DNA of 52,779 bases from Blastococcus atacamensis (GTDB lineage Bacteria; Actinomycetota; Actinomycetes; Mycobacteriales; Geodermatophilaceae): the NCBI RefSeq assembly GCF_002938425.1, contig NZ_POQU01000018.1:1-52779 (forward strand), in the 5' to 3' direction. Made by a program: the position numbers and the translations under genes. Below are positions 45,978 to 52,779 of the stretch, piece by piece (the stretch's first letter is position 1; the number at the start of each line of letters is the position of its first letter). The notes beneath the pieces are model-generated. The model did no database searches. It had not been told where the DNA came from and worked only from the letters and a program-made list of their open reading frames with translations.

Positions 45978-47771
45978 GTGCGCGAGTTCAGCGTTCCAGC
46001 GACCTACGAGGTGGGGGCCGACGAGGCCCTGACCGACATGCTCACCGCCAACGTCGCCGGGCACGGCGACGAGGTGGGGCTGCGGCGTCAGGTGGACGGG
46101 CGGTGGACCGACGTCACCTGGAAGCAGTTCGGCGACGAGGTGCGCGGCGCCGCCAAGGGGCTCATCGCCTCGGGGGTGGCTGCCGGTGACCGCGTCGCCC
46201 TGCAGGCCAAGACCCGGTACGAGTGGACGGTCCTGGACTTCGCCATCTGGACCGCGGGCGGCGTCGTCGTCCCGATCTACGAGACCTCCAGCGCCGACCA
46301 GGTCGCCTGGATCCTCTCCGACTCCGGCGCCACCGCCGCCGTCGTGGAGCGCGACGAGCACGCCGAGGCGATCGCCTCCGTGCGCGACCAGGCACCCCAC
46401 CTGAAGACCGTGCACGTCATCGACGACGGCGCGCTCGAGCAGCTGACCGCCGCCGGGGCGGACGTCCCGGACAGCGAGCTGGAGGCGCGTCGCGCCACGC
46501 TGAACGCCGAGAGCCTCGCCACGCTGATCTACACCAGCGGCACCACGGGCCGGCCCAAGGGCTGCGAGCTCACGCACGGGAACTTCCTGTTCGAGATCGG
46601 CAACGGCATCACCCTGCTCGACCGCTTCATGAGCGTGCAGGGCTCGCTGCTGCTGTTCATCCCGCTGGCCCACGTGCTGGCCCGGGTCCTGCAGGTCGGT
46701 GCCGTCAAGAACCGCACGGTCATCGGGCACACCCCGGACGTCAAGAACCTCGTCGAGGACCTCGGCGAGTTCAAGCCGACCTTCGTCCTGGCCGTGCCGC
46801 GCGTGTTCGAGAAGGTCTTCAACCAGGCCAAGGCCAAGGCCGAGGGCGACGGCAAGGGCAAGATCTTCGACAAGGCCGCGCAGGTGGCCATCGACTGGTC
46901 CCGCGCCCAGGACACCGGCGGTGCGGGGCTGGGCCTGAAGCTCCAGCACGCGCTGTTCGACAAGCTCGTCTACGGCAAGCTGCGCGCCGCCCTCGGTGGC
47001 CGCTGCCTCGGCGCCATCTCCGGCGGAGCGCCGCTGGGCGAGCGGCTCGGCCACTTCTACCGCGGCATCGGCGTGACCGTCTTCGAGGGCTACGGCCTGA
47101 CCGAGACCACCGCCGCCGCGTCGGTCAACCACGACGAGGCCCTGCGCATCGGCACCGTGGGGCGCCCGCTGCCCGGGGTCGAGTTCCGGATCGGCGAGGA
47201 CGGCGAGGTGCTCATCAAGGGCGGCATCGTCATGCGCGGGTACTGGAAGAACGAGGAGGCCACCAAGGAGTCCATCGACTCCGAGGGCTTCTTCCACACC
47301 GGTGACATCGGTGAGCTGGACAAGGACGGCTTCCTCACGATCACCGGCCGCAAGAAGGAGATCATCGTGACGGCGGGTGGCAAGAACGTCGCCCCCGCCG
47401 TGCTCGAGGACCGGATCCGCGCCCACCGCCTGGTCAGCCAGTGCATCGTCGTCGGTGACCAGAAGCCCTTCATCGGCGCGCTGATCACCCTCGACGAGGA
47501 GGCCCTGCCGCAGTGGCTCGAGGGCAAGGGCAAGGACAAGGGGCTCACCGCCGAGCAGCTGCGCGAGGACCCCGACGTGCTCGCCGAGCTGGACGCCGCG
47601 GTGAAGGAGGCCAACAAGGCCGTCTCCCAGGCCGAGGCGATCAAGAAGTTCACCGTGCTGGGCGCGGACTTCACCGAGGACAACGGGATGCTGACCCCGA
47701 GCCTCAAGCTCAAGCGCAACGTCGTCATGAAGGAGTTCGGCCCCGAGGTCGAGAAGCTCTACGCGCGCTGA
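45978..47771 (+). CDS. fadD15: Long-chain acyl-CoA synthetase (FadD15-like)
   Basis: 597 residues from GTG 45978, with GGAGGAGAGG upstream. AMP-forming adenylase motifs: YTSGTTGRPKGCELTHGN, FEGYGLTETTAAAS, FHTGDIGELDKDGFL and TGRKKEIIVTAGGKNVAP with the C-terminal catalytic-lysine region. It activates a fatty acid to acyl-CoA at the cytoplasmic face. Length and context (SRPBCC, then PimB') match Rv2187 fadD15. It ends at a strong shared terminator. Confidence 0.92.
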   Translation: MREFSVPATYEVGADEALTDMLTANVAGHGDEVGLRRQVDGRWTDVTWKQFGDEVRGAAKGLIASGVAAGDRVALQAKTRYEWTVLDFAIWTAGGVVVPIYETSSADQVAWILSDSGATAAVVERDEHAEAIASVRDQAPHLKTVHVIDDGALEQLTAAGADVPDSELEARRATLNAESLATLIYTSGTTGRPKGCELTHGNFLFEIGNGITLLDRFMSVQGSLLLFIPLAHVLARVLQVGAVKNRTVIGHTPDVKNLVEDLGEFKPTFVLAVPRVFEKVFNQAKAKAEGDGKGKIFDKAAQVAIDWSRAQDTGGAGLGLKLQHALFDKLVYGKLRAALGGRCLGAISGGAPLGERLGHFYRGIGVTVFEGYGLTETTAAASVNHDEALRIGTVGRPLPGVEFRIGEDGEVLIKGGIVMRGYWKNEEATKESIDSEGFFHTGDIGELDKDGFLTITGRKKEIIVTAGGKNVAPAVLEDRIRAHRLVSQCIVVGDQKPFIGALITLDEEALPQWLEGKGKDKGLTAEQLREDPDVLAELDAAVKEANKAVSQAEAIKKFTVLGADFTEDNGMLTPSLKLKRNVVMKEFGPEVEKLYAR

Positions 47772-47786
47772 CCGACGGAGCTCGCC

Positions 47787-47819
47787 GAGCCCCCTCCCGC
47801 GATCCGCGGGAGGGGGCTC
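47787..47819. terminator. Bidirectional terminator between fadD15 and pimB'
   Basis: A perfect 15-bp stem with an ATC loop: left arm 47787-47801 starting GAGCCCCC, right arm 47805-47819. The right arm reaches into the facing pimB' stop codon. This is the strongest hairpin of the window; a T tract is absent, as often in high-GC actinobacteria. Confidence 0.75.
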
Positions 47820-48948
47820 AGTGCCCTCCGGGCTCCAGCAGCTCGGCGAAGGTCTCGGCGATGCAGGTCCAGGACCACCGTTGCTCCACCCAGGCCCGGC
47901 CGGCCGTCCCCATGGCGCGGGCCCGAGCGGGGTCGTCGAGCAGGGCTGACAGCGCCGTCGCCACGGCCGCGGGTGACCGCGGGTCCACGACGGAACCGGT
48001 GACGCCGTCGCGCACCGCCTCCGGCGCGCCTCCGGAGGTGCCGGCCACGACCGGGCGCCCGGTGGCCGCCGCCTCGAGGAACACCATGCCCAGGCCCTCG
48101 ACGTCCAGTCCGGCACGCCGGGTGCGGCAGGGCATCGCGAAGACGTCGCCGGCCGCGTAGTGGGCGGGCAGCTCCTCGTGCGCCACCGCGCCGGTCAGCA
48201 CCACCGAGTCCCGCAGGCCATGCGCGGCCACCGCGCGGCGCAGCTCCTTCTCGGCCGGTCCCCCGCCCACCAGGAGCAGCCGGGCTCCCGGGTGCCGGGC
48301 CAGCACCTGCGGCCAGCCGGCCACGAGCACGTCCTGTCCCTTGCGGGCGACCAGGCGGGAGACGCAGACGACGACCGGGGCATCGCCCAGCCCCCAGCGC
48401 CGGCGCACCTCGCTGCCGTCGACCCCCGGGGTGAACCGCTCGACGTCCACTCCCGGCGACAGCTGGGCCAGCCGGGTGCGGCCGGACAGCGCCGGCGCGA
48501 GCCGGTCGCGGGTGTACTCGCTGATGTAGGTGAGGACGTCGAGCCCCGAGGCGATCCGCTGCATGACCTGCCGGCTGCCCGGCAGCGCCACCCAGCCGGT
48601 CTCGTGCCCGTGGGTGGCCCCCACCAGGTGCCGGACGCCGGCCGCTCGCAGCGTCGGCGCGAGCAGCCCCAACGGCGCCGCGGCGCCGAAGAACGCGGTG
48701 TCGCAGCCGTACCGCTCCACCAGCTCCGCGGCCGCCCGCGCGGTCGCCCGGGTGGGCAGCAGCATGCCGGTCGGTCGCCGGACCACCGGGTACGGCAGCG
48801 CGGCGTCGTGCTCGGCCGAGCCCGGTGAGTCCGACGCCAGCACCACCAGGGACTCCGGCGGTCGGCGCTGGAGCAGCGCGGCGACGAACGTCTGGATGCC
48901 GCCCTGCCGCGGGGGGAAGTCGTTGGTGACCACCAGGGTCCGGCTCAC
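47818..48948 (-). CDS. pimB: PimB'-type phosphatidylinositol mannosyltransferase (GT4)
   Basis: 376 residues from ATG 48948, sharing ATGA with the M48 protease gene. GT-B family 4 features: VVTNDFPPRQGGIQTFVAALL at the start, HGHETGWVALPG, acceptor loop ISEYTRDRL, donor domain VSRLVARKGQDVLVAGW and the E-x7-E motif region GLDVEGLGMVFLEAAATGRPVV. It very likely transfers the second mannose to PIM1, as Rv2188c and the C. glutamicum enzyme do. The alternative, another lipid mannosylation, cannot be excluded. Confidence 0.88.
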   Translation of the reverse strand: MSRTLVVTNDFPPRQGGIQTFVAALLQRRPPESLVVLASDSPGSAEHDAALPYPVVRRPTGMLLPTRATARAAAELVERYGCDTAFFGAAAPLGLLAPTLRAAGVRHLVGATHGHETGWVALPGSRQVMQRIASGLDVLTYISEYTRDRLAPALSGRTRLAQLSPGVDVERFTPGVDGSEVRRRWGLGDAPVVVCVSRLVARKGQDVLVAGWPQVLARHPGARLLLVGGGPAEKELRRAVAAHGLRDSVVLTGAVAHEELPAHYAAGDVFAMPCRTRRAGLDVEGLGMVFLEAAATGRPVVAGTSGGAPEAVRDGVTGSVVDPRSPAAVATALSALLDDPARARAMGTAGRAWVEQRWSWTCIAETFAELLEPGGH

Positions 48949-50228
48949 CTCCGGCCCTCCAGGCGCTGCCAGTCCTCGGCCATCGCGATCCGCTGCGCGG
49001 TCGTGGGGTGGCTGCCGAAGAACCAGTGCCAGGCGACCGGCGGGTCGGGGTCCCCGAGGTTGGTGGAGGCCAGCCGGCGCTGCATGGCGATGAAGGCCTC
49101 CGGGTCGCGGGTGAGGTCGAGCGCGTGCAGGTCCGCGCGCGCCTCGATCTGCCGGGAGACGACGTTCTGCACCGGGGTGCCGACCAGACCGCCGGCCGTG
49201 ACGAGGAAGAGCGCCAGCGCGACGACCCGCGGATCACCGGGCGACCCGGCACCGGCCCGGCGGAGCAGCGGCGCCCAGGACAGCAGCCAGCCGGCCAGGG
49301 CTGTCGCCGCCCCGGCGCCCAGCGCACCCATCAGCGTGCCGGTGAGCACGTCGTCGGTGGCCACGTGCCCGAGCTCGTGGGCAACGATCGACTCGATCTC
49401 CTCGTCGGGCAGCCGGTCGAGCAGCGTGTCGTAGAGGACGACCCGCCGGGTCGACCCGAACCCCGAGACGTAGGCGTTGAGCGCGGTGGTGCGGCGCGAG
49501 GCGTCGGAGACGAGCACGTCCTGGACCGGGGTCCCGTTCACCTCGGCGAGGGCGAGCAGATCGGTGCGGAGCGCGCCGGCCGGCAGCGACTCGAACCGGT
49601 TGAATGCCGGCTCGATGACGACCGGGTACAGGAACGACCCCACGACCACCAGCACCACGGCGGCCAGCCCCGACCACGCCCACCAGGTGCGCGGCGCACG
49701 ACGGACGAGCCACAGCACGGAGAGGACGATCAGTGCGGTCAGTGCAGCGCTGATCGCGACGGAGACGGCCACGTCGCGCAGCCACAGACCCCAGCCCCGC
49801 GTCGACAGCCCGAACCGGTGACGGATCATCTCGGCGTAGGCGGCGACCGGCAGGGTGACCAGCCGCCCCGCCAGGATCAGGGCCGGAACGCCGAGCAGGA
49901 CCTGCACCCACCACCGCCCACCCACCCGGTCGCCCACGGAGCCCACGACCCGGCTCCCGAGCCGGGTGAGCCCGAGCAGCGCGGAGACCGCCAGCCCCAG
50001 CAGCAGCGAGAGCAGGGACGCCGGGCGCAGCGCGGCGGCGAAGGCTTCCGCCCGGTCGAGCTGGACGGCGGAGAGACCGGCGGCCGGATCGGGTTCGGTG
50101 TACCCGCCGGCCGGCTCCGGGAGCAGCGTCCACGGCGTGCGGACGGCGACGACGACCAGCGCCGCGATGCCGAGCACGGCCGCCACCGCGAGGGCGGCGC
50201 GAGCAGTCGGTCGTGCTCCCGTGCTCAC
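48945..50228 (-). CDS. M48 (Ste24-like) membrane metalloprotease
   Basis: 427 residues from GTG 50228. Several membrane helices (about 10-30, 70-90, 108-130, 155-175, 185-205) precede the zinc site HELGH at 284-288 and the third ligand in the EARADLHALDL segment. It resembles CAAX protease 1/HtpX-like enzymes, which cleave membrane proteins. TAGGAT stands 6 nt before the start. It overlaps pimB' by 4 nt, so the protease and mannosyltransferase are one unit. Confidence 0.9.
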   Translation of the reverse strand: MSTGARPTARAALAVAAVLGIAALVVVAVRTPWTLLPEPAGGYTEPDPAAGLSAVQLDRAEAFAAALRPASLLSLLLGLAVSALLGLTRLGSRVVGSVGDRVGGRWWVQVLLGVPALILAGRLVTLPVAAYAEMIRHRFGLSTRGWGLWLRDVAVSVAISAALTALIVLSVLWLVRRAPRTWWAWSGLAAVVLVVVGSFLYPVVIEPAFNRFESLPAGALRTDLLALAEVNGTPVQDVLVSDASRRTTALNAYVSGFGSTRRVVLYDTLLDRLPDEEIESIVAHELGHVATDDVLTGTLMGALGAGAATALAGWLLSWAPLLRRAGAGSPGDPRVVALALFLVTAGGLVGTPVQNVVSRQIEARADLHALDLTRDPEAFIAMQRRLASTNLGDPDPPVAWHWFFGSHPTTAQRIAMAEDWQRLEGRR

Positions 50229-50234
50229 CCGGCG

Positions 50235-50240
50235 ATCCTA
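50235..50240 (-). promoter_or_regulatory. -10 box for the M48 protease gene (leaderless start)
   Basis: TAGGAT on the minus strand, 6 nt before the GTG at 50228; the best -10 match of the leaderless series. Confidence 0.5.
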
Positions 50241-50268
50241 GAAGGAGGCGTCACGGGCCCTCCGGCAC

Positions 50269-50311
50269 GACGGCAGGCCGGCGGCCCCGGAGGGACCACC
50301 GGCCTGCCGTC
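50269..50311 (-). terminator. Terminator after the NlpC/P60 gene
   Basis: Arms GACGGCAGGCCGG (50269-50281) and CCGGCCTGCCGTC (50299-50311), 13 bp perfect, starting 9 nt after the NlpC/P60 stop and before the M48 promoter. Confidence 0.6.
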
Positions 50312-50319
50312 GGTCGCGC

Positions 50320-51408
50320 TCAGCCGGCGATGCGGCGGGCGTGCGTGAAGTCGCCCTTCATCGCGTTGAAGCTGGCGACCTTGACCGGCTGGGTGGAGGT
50401 CGAGGCGTGCACCATCTGGCCGTTGCCGATGTACATGGCGACGTGACTGGTCGGCGAGTAGAAGAACAGCAGATCACCTGGCTGCAACTGGTCCACCGGA
50501 ACACTCTGGCCCATCTGCGCCTGCGACCGGCTGGAGTGCGGCAGGCTCACGCCGGCCGCTGCGTAGGCGTAGGCGGTCAGGCCCGAGCAGTCGAAGGCGT
50601 TGGGTCCGCCGGCGCCCCACACGTAGGGGTCCCCGACCTGCGCCAGGGCCGTGTCGACGGCCACCTGCGCCGCCCCGCTCGCAGCGACGACCTGGGTGGG
50701 CATCGGCTGGCTGTCGGCCCCGCCGTGCGCTTGCGCCACGACCGCCTGCTGCGGGGCGCTGAGTGCATCGTACTGGCGCTGGTAGTCGGCGATCCTCGCC
50801 TCGAGATCCGCTTGCTGCGCGGCGATCTCGTCGATGGCACGCTCCGCCTCCGACGCCGCCGCATCCGCGGCCTCCCGCGACTCCTCGGCGTTCTCGGCGG
50901 CCAGGGCGACCTCGCCGAGGACCTTGCTGGTGTGCCCGGCGATGGCGTCGAGCGTGCCGATGGAGGAGACCATGTCCTCGACGGAGGTACTGGTCAGCAG
51001 CACGTCGAGCTCGGACATCCGGCTACCCGTGTAGGCGCTGCGGGCGACCTGTCGGATGTGGCCGTCGAGCTCGTCGAGCCGGCCCTCGGCCGCGGCGGAG
51101 TCCTCGGCTGCCGCGCGGGCAGCATCCTGGTGCTCGGCGAGCACGACCTTCGCCTCGTTGAGCTGCTCGGCGACGACCTCGAGCTGGTGCTCGGCCTCGG
51201 CCACCTGTGCGGCGGCCTGGTCGGCGGTGGTCGCGTTCCCCGGGACGGCGGATGCGGTGCCGGGGAGGACGGTGAAGGTCAGGGCAGCGGTGGCGCCGAC
51301 CAGCAGGCTCGTGCGCAGCGGCCCGAAGCGGCGTCCAGGAGCGGAGCCGGCCAGGCGATCGGTATGGAGCTGTCCACGGGCGTGCGTCAGTACGTGAGGG
51401 GTCGCCAC
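50320..51408 (-). CDS. Secreted NlpC/P60 peptidoglycan endopeptidase (RipC-like)
   Basis: 362 residues from GTG 51408. A long signal peptide (to about residue 55, hydrophobic 33-50) is followed by a coiled coil of about 160 residues (62-225) and a C-terminal NlpC/P60 domain: C274 in AFDCSGLTAYAYAAAG, H322 in SPTSHVAMYIG and H334 in GQMVHAS as the usual Cys-His-His set. It cleaves peptide stems of peptidoglycan during growth or division. Mycobacterial Rv2190c has the same design and position. The c-di-AMP riboswitch upstream gives its control. Confidence 0.92.
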   Translation of the reverse strand: MATPHVLTHARGQLHTDRLAGSAPGRRFGPLRTSLLVGATAALTFTVLPGTASAVPGNATTADQAAAQVAEAEHQLEVVAEQLNEAKVVLAEHQDAARAAAEDSAAAEGRLDELDGHIRQVARSAYTGSRMSELDVLLTSTSVEDMVSSIGTLDAIAGHTSKVLGEVALAAENAEESREAADAAASEAERAIDEIAAQQADLEARIADYQRQYDALSAPQQAVVAQAHGGADSQPMPTQVVAASGAAQVAVDTALAQVGDPYVWGAGGPNAFDCSGLTAYAYAAAGVSLPHSSRSQAQMGQSVPVDQLQPGDLLFFYSPTSHVAMYIGNGQMVHASTSTQPVKVASFNAMKGDFTHARRIAG

Positions 51409-51424
51409 GAGCGGCGGCTCTCCA

Positions 51425-51600
51425 TTTCTTCCTCTGCAACCGCCTACCGAGTTAGCTGACGGGTTCGGGCTGGGAAGACTGGCCCTATCCCCCGGACCGG
51501 CGAGCCGGCCGCAGGGGAACTCACCCCAGAACTGCGGTGGGTCCCCGGTTCACTCGGGCGCCGGTGCTGCGCGCCGTCCGTGATTAGGCGGTGTCCGATC
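51425..51600 (-). ncRNA. c-di-AMP (ydaO/yuaA) riboswitch upstream of NlpC/P60
   Basis: On the minus strand the conserved ydaO blocks appear in order: GGGGACCCACCGCAG, TCTGGGGTGAGTTCCCC, a central GATAGGGC, AGTCTTCCCAGCCCGAACCC, and GTCAGCTAACTCGGTAGGCG. In actinobacteria this RNA commonly precedes cell-wall hydrolase genes and switches them off at high c-di-AMP. The 3' end lies about 17-25 nt before the GTG. The 5' limit is approximate. Confidence 0.92.
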
Positions 51601-51646
51601 GAGGTCACCCCTCTGCGGGCGACGACCGCTCGGCCGAACGGCGACG

Positions 51647-51675
51647 ACCCTACGACCGTGATGTGCTCGTGACAA
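51647..51675 (-). promoter_or_regulatory. Promoter of the c-di-AMP riboswitch transcript
   Basis: On the minus strand TTGTCA (51675-51670), 17-nt spacer, TAGGGT (51652-51647). The predicted start near 51640 gives a leader of about 230 nt that holds the whole riboswitch. The remaining stretch to 51783 shows nothing else. Confidence 0.65.
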
Positions 51676-51783
51676 ACGGGGCCCCTGTTCTTCGTGTGAC
51701 GCAGATCCCGCCCGCATGGGCGCGCCTGCGTCGTGGTGGGCCGCTCCGGGTGTAGGCGGCGGGGCCCCGGCGACGTGCTCGGA

Positions 51784-52095
51784 TCAGCCGATCCGGCGGT
51801 CCCGCGAGCCGTCGCCGGCGCCGTGGTGGTGCCGCAGCGGAGGCACCAGCCCGCCCTCGGCGAGTGCCCGGACGGCGCGGCGCTCGACGTCGTCGAACTC
51901 CACGACGACGCCGGGCGGGGGGACGACGACGTCCTCCGCGGTGATCTCCGCCGGGCCGCCGCGCGGGCGGCCGGCCATCGGCACCACCACCGGGTCGACC
52001 CCCTTCCATCCCGGGGGTGCCCCGAGCAGGACGGTGACCACGCAGTCGGCGCAGCCGGTCCCCCGGACGGTGCAGGTGTCGCAGTCGATGAGCAT
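51784..52095 (-). CDS. Small Cys-motif protein, unknown function
   Basis: 103 residues from ATG 52095, with GGAGGAG 5-6 nt upstream. The start holds CDTCTVRGTGCADC, two CxxC pairs that could bind zinc, then VVTVLLGAPPGW. A Gly/Pro-rich middle and an acidic VVEFDDVERRAVRALAEGGLVPPLRH end follow. I recognise it only as a conserved small actinobacterial protein; no function is known to me. It lies between the VanY-like gene and the riboswitch promoter. Confidence 0.75.
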   Translation of the reverse strand: MLIDCDTCTVRGTGCADCVVTVLLGAPPGWKGVDPVVVPMAGRPRGGPAEITAEDVVVPPPGVVVEFDDVERRAVRALAEGGLVPPLRHHHGAGDGSRDRRIG

Positions 52096-52178
52096 CGCTT
52101 CTTCTCCTCCGTGAGTCGTCCCGCACGGTAGGAGGGGCCACCGACAATTCCCCGGGCCCGCGAGCCGGTCGCCTCCGA

Positions 52179-52779
52179 TCAGGTGCCGGCGTACTCCCAG
52201 TGCCAGGGCTCCTCGCGACCATTGCCGGGATCGGCCCAGGTGGGGTGGAGGAACCCGAAACGACCGGCGTTGGCGACCATCCACGCGTACTGCGGGGACC
52301 CGAAGGTCTCGATCCCCCCGCACAGGTCCACGGCAAGCCCCCAGCCGTGGTTGCTGGTGCCCGGCACGGCGGCCAGCGCCGGCTTCTCGCCGTAGAGCCG
52401 CACCTGGCTGCCGTACGTCCGGTAGGAGTCGGTGATGCAGATCGGACCGCCGAGGTCGGCGGCGAACGCCTGCGACATCGCCCGGTAGGCCGCCGCGGCG
52501 TCGCACCGCAGGCTGTGCCCGGCCACCCCGAGCGGGCACATCGCGCTGGGCGGGATCAGGCCGTTCGGGTAGCCCCCCCACGCACGGGCGCCGTCGTAGC
52601 TCGGGGGGTAGACGGTGTTGCCGCACTCCATCCGCAGCGCGCCACCGGCCGGCCCGGGCACCGCCACGGCGGCCCGGCCCGGCAGGCTCGGCCGCCCGAT
52701 GCCCAGCACCTGGTCCCCCGGCAGCGTCCGCACCACGACCGCGCCCGCCCGCCCGTCGGCAGCCAGCATCGTGCGCGGG
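52179..52779 (-). CDS. VanY-like D-alanyl-D-alanine carboxypeptidase (M15), 5' end cut
   Basis: 200 codons; the frame stays open to the window edge, so the start and probably a signal peptide or coiled coil lie outside. Peptidase M15 zinc-site features: SYRTYGSQVRLYGEK, SNHGWGLAVDLCGG (His and Asp ligands) and EEPWHWEYAGT (final His). The Cys pairs (MECGNT, MCPLG, LRCD, ICITD) suggest disulfides outside the cell. It trims D-Ala or related residues from peptidoglycan stems. It probably works on the same wall as the NlpC/P60 enzyme. Confidence 0.88.
   Translation of the reverse strand, partial: PRTMLAADGRAGAVVVRTLPGDQVLGIGRPSLPGRAAVAVPGPAGGALRMECGNTVYPPSYDGARAWGGYPNGLIPPSAMCPLGVAGHSLRCDAAAAYRAMSQAFAADLGGPICITDSYRTYGSQVRLYGEKPALAAVPGTSNHGWGLAVDLCGGIETFGSPQYAWMVANAGRFGFLHPTWADPGNGREEPWHWEYAGT

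Overview
The window is very GC-rich, densely coded actinobacterial DNA with many GTG starts, 4-nt start/stop overlaps and few intergenic gaps. The gene set (DUF222 protein, two carotenoid loci, PimB'-type mannosyltransferase, PknL/PASTA kinase, Rv2175c-like protein, c-di-AMP and ZTP riboswitches, a chemoreceptor) fits a pigmented, motile soil or rock actinomycete. My best guess is Geodermatophilaceae (Blastococcus, Geodermatophilus or Modestobacter); this is inferred from content, not from a search. I see no rRNA, tRNA, CRISPR array, insertion sequence or prophage, so this looks like chromosomal core DNA with some accessory cassettes.

Layout. 1-6.5 kb: a DUF222 protein without its nuclease end, then a six-gene operon whose junctions all overlap by 4 nt (YbaK deacylase, GNAT, CrtD-like desaturase, CruF-like hydratase, CruG-like glycosyltransferase, flavin reductase). 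6.6-14.3 kb: adenosine kinase, CDP-alcohol phosphatidyltransferase-like protein, secreted lipase, an ABC exporter with a LolA-like partner, carboxylesterase, TetR. 14.4-23.2 kb: CDF transporter, MTHFR, crtE-crtI-crtB facing crtYc-crtYd, an Rv2175c-like DNA-binding protein and a divergent FMN oxidase sharing a palindromic start region. 23.2-31.6 kb: ZTP riboswitch and glyA, PASTA kinase, endonuclease IV, subtilisin, threonine aldolase, class II DAHP synthase. 31.9-36.3 kb: chemoreceptor, Rv2179c-type exoribonuclease, RidA, Na+/H+ antiporter. 36.4-40.5 kb: SDR / Baeyer-Villiger monooxygenase / hydrolase / TetR cassette with a visible operator. 40.5-52.8 kb: PlsC acyltransferase, esterase, ROK glucokinase, ArsA-like protein, SRPBCC protein, FadD15-like ligase, PimB' mannosyltransferase, M48 protease, c-di-AMP-riboswitch-controlled NlpC/P60 hydrolase, a small Cys-rich protein and a VanY-type carboxypeptidase cut by the window end.

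How it fits together. The backbone repeats the order and strand of the M. tuberculosis region Rv2172c to Rv2190c as I remember it (MTHFR, prenyl synthase, Rv2175c, pknL, aroG, Rv2179c, plsC, ArsA-like, SRPBCC, fadD15, pimB', NlpC/P60), with carotenoid genes where Mycobacterium has the mannosyltransferase mptA. The block joins isoprenoid, lipid-anchor and peptidoglycan functions with kinase and c-di-AMP control. The two carotenoid loci together encode the steps from GGPP to lycopene, one-end cyclisation, and hydration, desaturation and glycosylation of the other end, suggesting a monocyclic carotenoid glycoside.

The main non-coding signals are two textbook riboswitches; a palindrome that holds both start codons and both -10 boxes of a divergent gene pair; a recurring -10 box 6-8 nt before start codons that implies many leaderless mRNAs; a TetR-type operator between divergent promoters; and a long near-perfect inverted repeat at 27.8 kb. 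I found no wholly unknown multi-gene defence or mobile system.
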